Below are positions 6,704 through 13,107 of a stretch of DNA of 13,107 bases, in pieces. This stretch comes from Candidatus Delongbacteria bacterium (lineage in GTDB: Bacteria > Delongbacteria > UBA4055): positions 1 through 13,107 of the forward strand of contig JAFGUL010000110.1 in assembly GCA_016938535.1 (NCBI GenBank), written 5' to 3'. Position numbers and translations under genes: made by a program. Under the pieces are notes generated by a model, which worked only from the letters and a program-made list of their open reading frames with translations, was not told the origin of the DNA and made no database searches. Position 1 is the stretch's first letter, and the number at the start of each line of letters is the position of its first letter.

Positions 6704-7563
6704 ATTGCTCCAAAACTCCTTTTGTTACACTCATTATAAGAAATTAAAGCTGCCATTTCCAGGACTTTTTTATTCTGCTTTATATCGTGAACCCGAAAAA
6801 TTTCCGCTCCGCCGCAGTATGCAACAACATTTGAAGACAGCGTGCCGTAGAGCCTGCTCTCTTCATCATTTCCCAATGTTTTTGCTATAAAACTTTTTCT
6901 GGATGTTCCTACGAGAAGGACAAACCCCGATTCTTTGAATTTTTTCAGATTTCCGAGTATCTCTAAGTTCCCTCCGACACTTTTACCGAATCCGATGCCC
7001 GGATCGATCGCAATGCTTTCCCTGGATATCCCGAAGTTAAGAGCATATTGCGCCGAATCCCGAAGCTTTTCGCTCACTTCTTTTACAATATCATCGTAAT
7101 CTGTGTTATTCTGCATGTCTTCAGGAGTGCCTTTCATGTGCATTATACATATCGCAGCGGAATATTTCTTTACCACGCTCAGAAGTTTATCGTCGTTCAA
7201 TGTGCCGCAGATCGAATTGATCATATCTGCACCTTCTTCGAGAGCAGCTTGTGCAACTGAAGGTTTGTAGGTATCAACGCTTATACAGATATCAGATGAT
7301 TTTCTTAATTCTCTTATAACAGGAACGATCCTTTTCAACTCCTCTTCTTCAGAAACAGGTACGGAACCCGGCTTTGAGGATTCTCCGCCGATATCAATAA
7401 TATCAGCTCCTTCCTCTATCATCTGTCTGCATCGGGCTAAAGCTGTGTCGGTGCTTAAGAATTTTCCCCCGTCGGAAAATGAATCGGGCGTAACATTTAA
7501 TATCCCCATTATCAGAGGCCGCTTCGCAAGGTCGAAATATTTATCCCGTGCCTTAAAAACCAT
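6700..7563 (-). CDS. folP: Dihydropteroate synthase
   Basis: A 287-residue protein, normal for the family. It condenses 6-hydroxymethyl-dihydropterin pyrophosphate with p-aminobenzoate to give dihydropteroate in folate synthesis, in the cytosol, and is the sulfonamide target. Conserved landmarks run in order: ILNVTPDSFSDGG (21-33), IGGESSKPG (58-66), SVDT (95-98), N116, MHMKGTP (141-147), IDPGIGFGK (186-194), SRKSF (221-225) and FRVHD (256-260). Thus the pterin-binding Asn/Asp/Lys and the Arg/His near the end are all present. The second loop reads SSKPG rather than the common STRPG. The ATG overlaps the ftsH stop by 11 bases, and no clear ribosome binding site precedes it, so coupling to ftsH translation is likely. 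No folK, folB or folE is in view. Confidence 0.95.
   Translation of the reverse strand: MVFKARDKYFDLAKRPLIMGILNVTPDSFSDGGKFLSTDTALARCRQMIEEGADIIDIGGESSKPGSVPVSEEEELKRIVPVIRELRKSSDICISVDTYKPSVAQAALEEGADMINSICGTLNDDKLLSVVKKYSAAICIMHMKGTPEDMQNNTDYDDIVKEVSEKLRDSAQYALNFGISRESIAIDPGIGFGKSVGGNLEILGNLKKFKESGFVLLVGTSRKSFIAKTLGNDEESRLYGTLSSNVVAYCGGAEIFRVHDIKQNKKVLEMAALISYNECNKRSFGAI
6708..6711 (-). promoter_or_regulatory. Ribosome binding site supporting a TTG start
   Basis: GGAG on the minus strand within the last codons of folP, 4 bases before the TTG at 6703. A second AGGAG lies about 10 bases further upstream. Together with the 4-base stop/start overlap this decides for the TTG start of the GT2 gene. 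Confidence 0.6.
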
Positions 7564-9613
7564 TTGCTATATCATGTCCGTTGATCTTGGATTTATTCGT
7601 GTTCAGTCTGATTATTTCATCAATCTGCTTTCCTTCGAGTGTTTCCTTTTCGAGAAGTTCTTCAGCGATCTTATGAAGAGTGCCGATATTTTCTTTAAGC
7701 ACCTCTCTTGTTTTTTCCAGAGCTTTGAATATGATCTTCTGAACAGCGTTGTCTATCTTTTTACCGATCTCTTCAGAAATGCTTGAAGTCCTGGTCAGTT
7801 CTTTTCCGAGGAAGGGATTATCGTTCTTGACACCGTAATGAATAGGACCGATCTCGTCGCTCATGCCCCATTCACAGACCATTTTACGGGCAATATCGGT
7901 TGCTCTTTCGATATCGTTGGAAGCTCCGGTAGTTATATCATTGAATATCAGTTCTTCGGCTACTCTTCCTCCGAAAAGATGAAGGAGTTTACTGAATATA
8001 TAGGTCTTGGAGTAAGAGTGCTTTTCCTCTATCGGAAGATAATGCGTTACACCCATAGCCCTGCCCCTGGGAATAATAGTGACCTTATGAACGGGATCGC
8101 TTCCTTCAGTCATCTTGGCTATTAGTACATGTCCGGCTTCATGATAAGCGGTCATCTTCTTTTCTTCCTTGTTGATGACTGCTGATTTTCTTTCAACACC
8201 CATCATGATCTTGTCTTTTGCATCCTCCACATCGGAAAGGTCAACGCTTTTCTTTTTCTTTCTTGCGGCGAAAAGTGCTGCTTCGTTAATTATGCTCGCA
8301 AGATCCGCACCCGAAAGACCGGGTGTTCCTTTTGCAATGATAGAAAGATCGACATCAATATCAATTTTAACTTTTTTCGCATGGACTTTAAGTATCTCTT
8401 CTCTTGCTCTTACATCGGGATTGTCAACCACCACATGCCTGTCGAACCTTCCGGGTCTGAGAAGAGCCGGATCAAGAACATCGGGACGGTTCGTGGCTGC
8501 TATAATGATCACATTGTCCTCAGTATCGAACCCGTCCATCTCGACGAGCAGCTGGTTTAAAGTCTGCTCTCTTTCGTCGTTGCCGCCTCCGATACCTGTT
8601 CCCCTGTGTCTTCCTACAGCATCAAGTTCGTCTATGAAGAGAATACATGGAGAATTTTTCTTGCTTTGTTCGAACAGATCCCTCACCCTTGAAGCACCGA
8701 CTCCGACGAACATTTCGACGAAATCCGATCCGCTGATGCTGAAGAAAGGAACCCCTGCCTCACCTGCGACAGCCTTGGCGAGAAGCGTTTTTCCTGTCCC
8801 GGGAGGTCCTGTCAGCAGAACACCGCGCGGAATTTTTGCGCCCATCTGTGTGAATATAGCGGGATTTTTAAGAAAATCTATAACTTCGCTAAGCTCTTCC
8901 TTTGCCTCGACAGAGCCTGCCACATCTTTAAAAGTGATCTTGTTCTTTGCAGCATCAAACAGTTTGGCCTTGCTTCTTCCGAAACTAAAAATTCCCTTGC
9001 CTCCTGCTCCGCCCTGGCCACCGCCCTGCATCCTTCTTATCAGATATATCCAAATGAAAATAAAAAGCACCCACGGTATCATTGAAATGAGAAAATCCGT
9101 TAAACCGTACTGCTCTCTTTTCATCTCAACATTAATGCCTTTTTCAGCCCATTCATCAGCCGTTTCTTTAGTAACCGAAGGAACTATAAGCGTAAATTTT
9201 GTATAACTGCCGGGCTTTTTACCTGATATCTGCTGAGGAGAACTGAATTCGCCGTTTATTTCAGCATTTGACCCAACATTCGTGATCTCTATCTTCTTTA
9301 TATTGTCAATGAAAGTGATAAAGTCGTTGTAATCGATCTCGGCGGTTTTGGTATCTTTATCAAATATATTTATCAGAAGAAGCGCAAAAGCGATAACGAC
9401 CATCCATATCATGAATGTTTTCGAGCCTTTTTTCCAGAACATGCTGTCGTCATCCTGCTTAAAGCCCCTTTTGCCGTCAGGTCTCTTCGGCTTCTTTTCA
9501 TCAAAAAGTTTGTTTAAATTCTTAAAAGCCTGCTCTTCAGGAGTTTCCTGATTTTTCTTTTTATCCTGTTTCTGCTCTTCTATCTTTTCTTCTTTTTTTT
9601 CGTCTTCAGACAT
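7553..9613 (-). CDS. ftsH: ATP-dependent zinc metalloprotease FtsH
   Basis: A 686-residue membrane-bound AAA+ protease that unfolds and degrades membrane and short-lived cytosolic proteins as a hexamer. It starts with about 60 charged residues rich in Lys/Glu/Gln, then TM1 (66-84), an extracytoplasmic domain (about 90-170), TM2 (173-192) and a Gly-rich linker (197-206). The AAA domain shows Walker A GPPGTGKT (269-276), Walker B ILFIDE (324-329), pore loop MFVG (301-304) and the second region of homology [20 protein letters not shown] (373-392). The zinc protease site is HEAGH (491-495) with D567 in ASNDIERAT as third ligand. All catalytic parts are intact. The N-terminal extension is longer than in E. 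coli FtsH, whose TM1 begins near residue 5. It lies 17 bases after hpt, a common bacterial order, and its own ribosome binding site is weak. The linker and AAA sequence look FCB-like. Confidence 0.97.
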   Translation of the reverse strand: MSEDEKKEEKIEEQKQDKKKNQETPEEQAFKNLNKLFDEKKPKRPDGKRGFKQDDDSMFWKKGSKTFMIWMVVIAFALLLINIFDKDTKTAEIDYNDFITFIDNIKKIEITNVGSNAEINGEFSSPQQISGKKPGSYTKFTLIVPSVTKETADEWAEKGINVEMKREQYGLTDFLISMIPWVLFIFIWIYLIRRMQGGGQGGAGGKGIFSFGRSKAKLFDAAKNKITFKDVAGSVEAKEELSEVIDFLKNPAIFTQMGAKIPRGVLLTGPPGTGKTLLAKAVAGEAGVPFFSISGSDFVEMFVGVGASRVRDLFEQSKKNSPCILFIDELDAVGRHRGTGIGGGNDEREQTLNQLLVEMDGFDTEDNVIIIAATNRPDVLDPALLRPGRFDRHVVVDNPDVRAREEILKVHAKKVKIDIDVDLSIIAKGTPGLSGADLASIINEAALFAARKKKKSVDLSDVEDAKDKIMMGVERKSAVINKEEKKMTAYHEAGHVLIAKMTEGSDPVHKVTIIPRGRAMGVTHYLPIEEKHSYSKTYIFSKLLHLFGGRVAEELIFNDITTGASNDIERATDIARKMVCEWGMSDEIGPIHYGVKNDNPFLGKELTRTSSISEEIGKKIDNAVQKIIFKALEKTREVLKENIGTLHKIAEELLEKETLEGKQIDEIIRLNTNKSKINGHDIANGF

Positions 9614-9630
9614 CTGGTTCGATCCGTTTT

Positions 9631-10167
9631 TTATTTATCAAGTTTTAAAATTCTTTTTATATTTCTGCCTCTCTGGGCATAATCGAGTCCGAAACCCACG
9701 ATAAAATCATCTCCGCTCTCCGCCCCGTAAAAATCAGGTTCTTTTACTCCCTGACATTTTTTATAGAATAAACAGGCTGTTTTTACTGCCGCTGCTCCTT
9801 TTTCCTTCATTTTTGCGGCAATATGCTCAAGCGTTCTGCCTGTATCTGAAATATCATCAACGAGAAGAACTGTCCTGCCTTTAAGGTCAAGCTTCGTGTC
9901 GAGAAGAAGTTCGATCTTGCCCGAGGAGATCGTTCCGTCCCCGTAGCTCACAGCTTTAACATAATCAATGATAACATTTTCAGGCATCCTGAAGATTATC
10001 TCGTTCATGAAAGGAACTCCACCGTTAAGTATTCCGATAATAACGGGTTCTTCGATATCTTTCATCTCCGAAACAATTTCCGAAACGGTTTTATCAACTA
10101 TAGATCTGAGATCATTCTCTGAAATATATTCGCTGAAACTTTTACCGTTTATCAATAATTTCTGCAT
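9631..10167 (-). CDS. hpt: Hypoxanthine phosphoribosyltransferase
   Basis: A 178-residue enzyme of purine salvage that joins hypoxanthine (and usually guanine) to PRPP, giving IMP or GMP, in the cytosol. The pyrophosphate loop is GILNGGVPF (45-53), the flexible loop VSYGDGTISSG (73-83) covers the active site, and the PRPP motif is VLLVDDISDTGRTL (100-113). The C-terminal purine-binding part is PDFYGAESGDDFIVGFGLDYAQRGRN (144-169), with the Lys of VKT (128-130) just after the PRPP helix. Length is normal. The motif has VDDISDTG where many bacterial HPRTs have VEDIIDTG, a conservative change. It lies 11 bases after moxR and 17 before ftsH; its ribosome binding site is weak. hpt next to ftsH is a widely conserved arrangement, but the usual upstream tilS is absent here. 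Confidence 0.94.
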   Translation of the reverse strand: MQKLLINGKSFSEYISENDLRSIVDKTVSEIVSEMKDIEEPVIIGILNGGVPFMNEIIFRMPENVIIDYVKAVSYGDGTISSGKIELLLDTKLDLKGRTVLLVDDISDTGRTLEHIAAKMKEKGAAAVKTACLFYKKCQGVKEPDFYGAESGDDFIVGFGLDYAQRGRNIKRILKLDK

Positions 10168-10178
10168 AAGATCTGCTT

Positions 10179-11159
10179 TTATCTTGCTTCTTTAAGAATG
10201 TTCTCAATGATTATATCTGAAGTGATCCCTTCAGCCTCTGCTCTGAAATTCGGAATTACCCTGTGCCTTAAAACCGGCTTCGCAACCCTGTTGACATCTT
10301 CATAATCAGGAGTTTTGCGACCGTTGAACACGGCATTGATCTTTGCGCTTATTATCAGATTCTGACCTGCTCTCGGTCCCGCACCCCAGCTTACTGAGTC
10401 TTTTACGAATTTCGAAGCTGTCCCGCCATCCGGTCTTGTTGCTCTTACAATGTTTACCGCATATTCTATGATCGCTTTAGTTACCGGTATCCTGCGAATA
10501 AAATTTCTTGCCTTGATAATATCGTCTGCATCAAGCACTTTTTCAACTTTTGAACTCTCTTCCGAAGTCGTTTTTTCTACTATTTCTATCTCTGAATCGT
10601 AGTCGGGATAATCCATTACCAGATTAAAAAGAAACCTGTCCAGCTGTGCTTCAGGCAACGGGTAAGTTCCTTCCTGCTCTATCGGATTTCGGGTAGCCAT
10701 AACAAAAAAAGGTTCTTCCAGAGTAAATGTTGTATTACCTACGGAAACTTCCTTTTCCTGCATCGCCTGGAGAAGAGCGGACTGGGTCTTGGGCGGGGTT
10801 CTGTTGATCTCGTCAGCGAGAATTATATTTGAAAATATAGGTCCTTTCAGGAATTTGAGTTCTTTTTCTCCTGTCGTCCTGTTCGATTCAAGTATCTCTG
10901 TTCCGATAATATCCGAAGGCATCAGATCAGGCGTGAACTGTATCCGTTTGAAATTAAGCTCCATCGTTTCTGAAAGTGTTGTGATCATCAGAGTCTTGGC
11001 AAGCCCGGGAACTCCCGTCAGAAGAACATGTCCTCCTGCGAAAATAGCTATAAGAAGCTCTTCGACTATATCTGTCTGACCGATTATTTTCTTTCTTACA
11101 TTGTCGAGTATGCGCTTTTTTGATTCTTCAAATATTTTAAGGTCTTCGAGATCGCCCAT
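10179..11159 (-). CDS. MoxR-family AAA+ ATPase
   Basis: A 326-residue, full-length MoxR-type AAA+ ATPase (AAA_3 plus lid domain), a cytosolic chaperone-like ATPase that activates or assembles partner proteins. Walker A is GVPGLAKT (49-56), the family QFTPDLMPSDIIGT block lies at 74-87, Walker B is ILADEINRTPPKTQSALLQAMQE (113-135), sensor 1 is ATRNPIEQEGTYPLPEAQLDRF (155-176), and the sensor 2 region is WGAGPRAGQNLI (258-269). It begins 4 bases after the TPR protein. A GGAGG stands about 14 bases upstream inside that gene, rather far for a ribosome binding site. MoxR genes are usually followed by DUF58 and von Willebrand A-domain partners; none is seen here, and hpt follows instead. The client protein is therefore unknown. 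Confidence 0.93.
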   Translation of the reverse strand: MGDLEDLKIFEESKKRILDNVRKKIIGQTDIVEELLIAIFAGGHVLLTGVPGLAKTLMITTLSETMELNFKRIQFTPDLMPSDIIGTEILESNRTTGEKELKFLKGPIFSNIILADEINRTPPKTQSALLQAMQEKEVSVGNTTFTLEEPFFVMATRNPIEQEGTYPLPEAQLDRFLFNLVMDYPDYDSEIEIVEKTTSEESSKVEKVLDADDIIKARNFIRRIPVTKAIIEYAVNIVRATRPDGGTASKFVKDSVSWGAGPRAGQNLIISAKINAVFNGRKTPDYEDVNRVAKPVLRHRVIPNFRAEAEGITSDIIIENILKEAR

Positions 11160-11163
11160 CAGA

Positions 11164-11934
11164 TTATTTTTCGCCTCCGAATATTTCCATCTTCTCTATA
11201 TCCTGACCAATATTTTCCATTTCGAATTTGGCAGAGACCGCTAGAGGGCTGTCCGGGTATTTTTCGAGAAATTCCCCGTAATGCTTTTTGGCGAGTTCTT
11301 CTTCATGAAGGCTGTTGTGGTATGTGAAGGCAATAAGAAATTTTACATCAGGAGCTTTTTCGTGATCAGGATACTTTGCAAGAAGTTCTTCGTATGACTG
11401 TATAGCATGACCGTACATTCCTATTCCGCCGTATTCCTGAGCTTCGATGAAAAGTTCATCGGCATTTCTTTCGTACCTGTTGCCTTTAATGTCATGATTA
11501 TATCTGCTTACATGAACCTGAACGCCGTCCTTGTAGAGTCTTTCTCTTTTTTTCATGCCGTTCTTGTAAAATTCGATCCCAAGTCCGTCGCCCTTTCCGT
11601 TCAGCTCTCTCTTGAAAGATACGCTGCCGTCCTCGTAGTATTCCGTTCCTTCCCCGACCCTTTTACCGTTCTTCATATTCCATTCAGCTGAAAGTTTTCC
11701 GTCGGAGTAATATTCTTTCTGAAGACCGTCTAAAGAGCCTTTTGAGTAGTTGTATTCCCCGAAGACTGTAGTGCTGTCCCAGTAGGCTGTGACCTTTCCG
11801 TCGATCTCTTCTCCGAATATCTGGACATCATCTTTATAGAATCTTGGACTTTCCGGCCTGCCCTTACGGATAATTTGAGCGCTCAGCAGAGCAGCAGTTA
11901 TCATTACGGTTACAAAAAGGATCTTCAATCTCAT
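11164..11934 (-). CDS. Exported YwqK-type repeat and TPR protein of unknown function
   Basis: A 256-residue protein opening with a probable Sec signal peptide (MRLKILFVTVMITAALLSAQ, cleavage near 20), or a signal anchor. Residues about 45-145 hold degenerate repeats of some 20-25 residues of the YwqK/MORN-like type: GLQKEYYSDGKL, GEGTEYYEDGSV and GLGIEFYKNGMK share a G-x3-E-(Y/F)-Y-x2-(D/N)G core. Residues 157-240 form two TPR-like helical pairs (MYGHAIQSYEELLAKYPD, and LAKKHYGEFLEKYPDSP) of the kind seen in outer membrane assembly (BamD/YbgF-like) lipoproteins. No lipobox Cys is present, so a soluble periplasmic or anchored form is likely. It is the first gene of the operon, with GAGG 7 bases before the ATG. 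Neither repeat type gives an enzyme function. It probably mediates protein contacts at the envelope. Confidence 0.85.
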   Translation of the reverse strand: MRLKILFVTVMITAALLSAQIIRKGRPESPRFYKDDVQIFGEEIDGKVTAYWDSTTVFGEYNYSKGSLDGLQKEYYSDGKLSAEWNMKNGKRVGEGTEYYEDGSVSFKRELNGKGDGLGIEFYKNGMKKRERLYKDGVQVHVSRYNHDIKGNRYERNADELFIEAQEYGGIGMYGHAIQSYEELLAKYPDHEKAPDVKFLIAFTYHNSLHEEELAKKHYGEFLEKYPDSPLAVSAKFEMENIGQDIEKMEIFGGEK

Positions 11935-11940
11935 AGTTTT

Positions 11941-11945
11941 ACCTC
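11941..11945 (-). promoter_or_regulatory. Ribosome binding site of the first operon gene
   Basis: GAGGT on the minus strand, 6 bases before the ATG at 11934, at the end of a short leader of roughly 30 bases. It supports the chosen start. Confidence 0.55.
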
Positions 11946-11972
11946 AAATTTTGTTTCTTTTACAGCACGCTA

Positions 11973-12001
11973 AATATATCTAAATCAACCCTTATAGTCA
12001 A
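11973..12001 (-). promoter_or_regulatory. Near-consensus sigma70-type promoter driving the long operon
   Basis: Reading the minus strand, TTGACT (12001-11996) is followed after exactly 17 bases by TATATT (11978-11973). Each hexamer matches five of six bases of the sigma70 consensus TTGACA/TATAAT. A start site near 11966 would leave a leader of about 32 bases. It lies in the only sizeable intergenic gap of the window (11935-12036). If the organism belongs to Bacteroidetes proper, whose primary sigma factor prefers a different -35/-10, the match would mean less. Confidence 0.7.
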
Positions 12002-12036
12002 CAGATAAATTTTTGTTCATTAGAATGTCCATGTGC

Positions 12037-13107
12037 CTACATTTTCCCGTGCTTTATTATTGAAATTATCAGACCGAAAGCGAGTATCATCGCGCCGACA
12101 TATCCTACAATGCCTATAACGGGGATACCGAACATCAGCGGCGGAATACCGGAAAGAACGATCAGCGAAGAACCGATTATCACAGATGCAAGAACTACCG
12201 AGAAAGCTATCTTGTTGCTTATTCTTTCGTGGGTTTCCAGCATTGTTTCAAATCCCTTGTGCTCAAGATCAACTTTGAAATTACCTCTCTTCAGTATATT
12301 GATCAGCTCCGGTATCTCCTTCGGCATTTTTTTCAGAAGCTTCCAGATATCTTCTGTCATTTCACGCATATCACCGGCGATCTTCCCGAGAGAATATTTT
12401 TTTCTTATAAGTTTTTCGGAATATTTTTCGATAACCTGACCAATGTTAAATCCCGGATCAAGGTCTTTTCCGAGAGACTGAGCAAGTACGATCGTCCGTG
12501 TCAGAAGAAAAATATTTGACGGCATTCTGAGACCGTTATCATTGAAGAAAGCAAAAAGATCGTTCATAACTTCAGTCATGTCGAGTTCAGCGATGTCTCT
12601 GTAGAAATATTTGTCTATCAGATCTGAAACCTGCAGTTCAATATCCTTCTCCTCGGTATCAGGATCACCGGGAGTTAAATCAAGAAGAGATTGTGTTACT
12701 TTCTTTGTATCCCTTTTCACGATACCTGTAATAATATCTGTAAAAGACTCTCTGACAGAGCCTGTAAGAGATCCCATCATTCCGAAATCTATAAAACACA
12801 ACTGTCCCTGCACAGTCACGAAAATATTGCCGGGATGAGGGTCTGCATGAAAAAATCCGTCCTCAAAGACCTGCCGCAGAATAGAATCAACGCCTGTATC
12901 CGCGATCTCTTTAAGAGAAAATCCTGCTGATTTTATCGCTTCAGTTTCGGAAACCTTGAAACCGTTAATAAATTCCATGGTCAGTATCTTTTTTGTGGAG
13001 AGTTTTTTACATACCCGCGGTACTTTTATCTTTTCATCCGATTCAAAATTACTCCTGAATCTTTCAATGTTGGTAAGCTCATTGTCAAAATCAAGTTCTT
13101 CGTAAAT
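12037..13107 (-). CDS. UbiB/ABC1-family atypical kinase with C-terminal membrane helices (5' end missing)
   Basis: The reading frame is open to the window edge, so 356 C-terminal residues are visible and the start lies outside. The first visible residues, IYEELDFDNELTNIERF, match the family ELDF..EA.N helix, and KKILTMEFINGFKV follows (about 38-51), the usual LxMExIxG strand. The catalytic loop FHADPHPGN (86-94) and the metal site FIDFGMMG (105-112) are canonical. Two hydrophobic segments near the C-terminus (about 300-320 and 324-350) form the typical UbiB membrane hairpin. UbiB-type proteins bind ATP and support isoprenoid quinone biosynthesis or lipid transport at the membrane. An internal ATG at 12978 is not the true start, because the conserved motif extends upstream of it. 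It is separated from the operon below by the only real intergenic gap; no clear terminator follows. Confidence 0.92.
   Translation of the reverse strand: MYEELDFDNELTNIERFRSNFESDEKIKVPRVCKKLSTKKILTMEFINGFKVSETEAIKSAGFSLKEIADTGVDSILRQVFEDGFFHADPHPGNIFVTVQGQLCFIDFGMMGSLTGSVRESFTDIITGIVKRDTKKVTQSLLDLTPGDPDTEEKDIELQVSDLIDKYFYRDIAELDMTEVMNDLFAFFNDNGLRMPSNIFLLTRTIVLAQSLGKDLDPGFNIGQVIEKYSEKLIRKKYSLGKIAGDMREMTEDIWKLLKKMPKEIPELINILKRGNFKVDLEHKGFETMLETHERISNKIAFSVVLASVIIGSSLIVLSGIPPLMFGIPVIGIVGYVGAMILAFGLIISIIKHGKM

Larger units (their letters stand above)
1..11966 (-). other. Predicted single long transcription unit
   Basis: From the promoter above, eleven complete genes and the start of a twelfth follow on one strand. 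Successive spacings are +4, +11, +17, -11, -4, -4, -4, +9, -1, +31 and -4 bases. No gap is large enough for an ordinary terminator plus promoter, and I see no GC-rich hairpin with a T-run between genes. Internal promoters inside coding sequence cannot be excluded. Confidence 0.6.

Noticed and set aside
8169..9206. 345-codon open frame on the plus strand
   Set aside because: It is the exact antisense of ftsH, is Ser/Leu/Pro rich with low complexity, and has no recognisable motif. The ftsH frame on the other strand is beyond doubt.
12024..12043. Inverted repeat AATGT/ACATT at the end of the upstream UbiB gene as a terminator
   Set aside because: The stem is only 5 AT-rich base pairs with a 10-base loop, and no T-run follows, so it does not support a terminator call.
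12037..12978. A complete gene starting at the ATG at 12978
   Set aside because: The same frame runs on to the window edge through conserved UbiB residues (EELDF...NIERF), so the ATG is internal and the gene is simply cut by the window.
1..13107. CRISPR arrays, tRNA/rRNA genes, insertion sequences, phage or toxin-antitoxin modules
   Set aside because: No direct repeats with regular spacers, RNA gene motifs, transposase or integrase sequences or terminal inverted repeats were seen. YwqK repeats are sometimes labelled antitoxin-like, but no toxin gene adjoins, and the protein is exported.

Overview
This 13.1 kb window is bacterial and every gene lies on the minus strand, so transcription runs from high to low coordinates. 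By eye it is around 40% GC. It is packed with genes: the widest non-coding gap is about 100 bases, and no stretch above 300 bases lacks a gene. Starts have GGAG/AGGAG-type ribosome binding sites or are coupled by overlap. The FtsH sequence (the GRSKAKLFD linker and the [18 protein letters not shown] stretch) looks like that of the Bacteroidetes/Chlorobi and related (FCB) lineages. Together with an Sec-exported TPR/YwqK-repeat protein this suggests an uncultured Gram-negative-type bacterium. That placement is a low-confidence inference.

Layout, in order of transcription. (1) 13107-12037: C-terminal part of a canonical UbiB/ABC1 atypical kinase with two C-terminal membrane helices; its start lies outside the window. 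(2) About 12001-11935: an intergenic gap holding a near-consensus sigma70-type promoter (TTGACT, 17 bases, TATATT). (3) 11934-49 and beyond: eleven complete genes plus the start of a twelfth, with gaps of no more than 31 bases and many 1-11 base overlaps, which reads as one long operon. Its order is an exported YwqK-repeat/TPR protein, a MoxR AAA+ ATPase, hypoxanthine phosphoribosyltransferase (hpt), FtsH, dihydropteroate synthase (folP), a GT2 glycosyltransferase with a TTG start, a GT39-like polytopic membrane protein, a SAM methyltransferase, a CrtI-type desaturase/oxidoreductase, a single-HKD phospholipase D-like protein, a second divergent UbiB-like protein, and the first 17 residues of a small probable membrane protein.

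How the genes fit together. hpt-ftsH-folP is a familiar bacterial housekeeping arrangement (purine salvage, membrane proteolysis, folate). Fused to its downstream end by translational coupling is a set of membrane/lipid-directed enzymes: GT2, GT39-like, methyltransferase, CrtI-type flavoprotein, PLD-like and UbiB-like. The GT2, GT39-like and methyltransferase genes are linked by ATGA-type overlaps, and the CrtI-type, PLD-like and UbiB-like genes follow at once. CrtI enzymes act on isoprenoids and UbiB proteins on isoprenoid lipid metabolism or movement. A plausible but unproven reading is a cassette that makes or modifies an isoprenoid or glycolipid envelope component. No phytoene synthase, polyprenyl synthase or other pathway enzyme is in view to confirm it.
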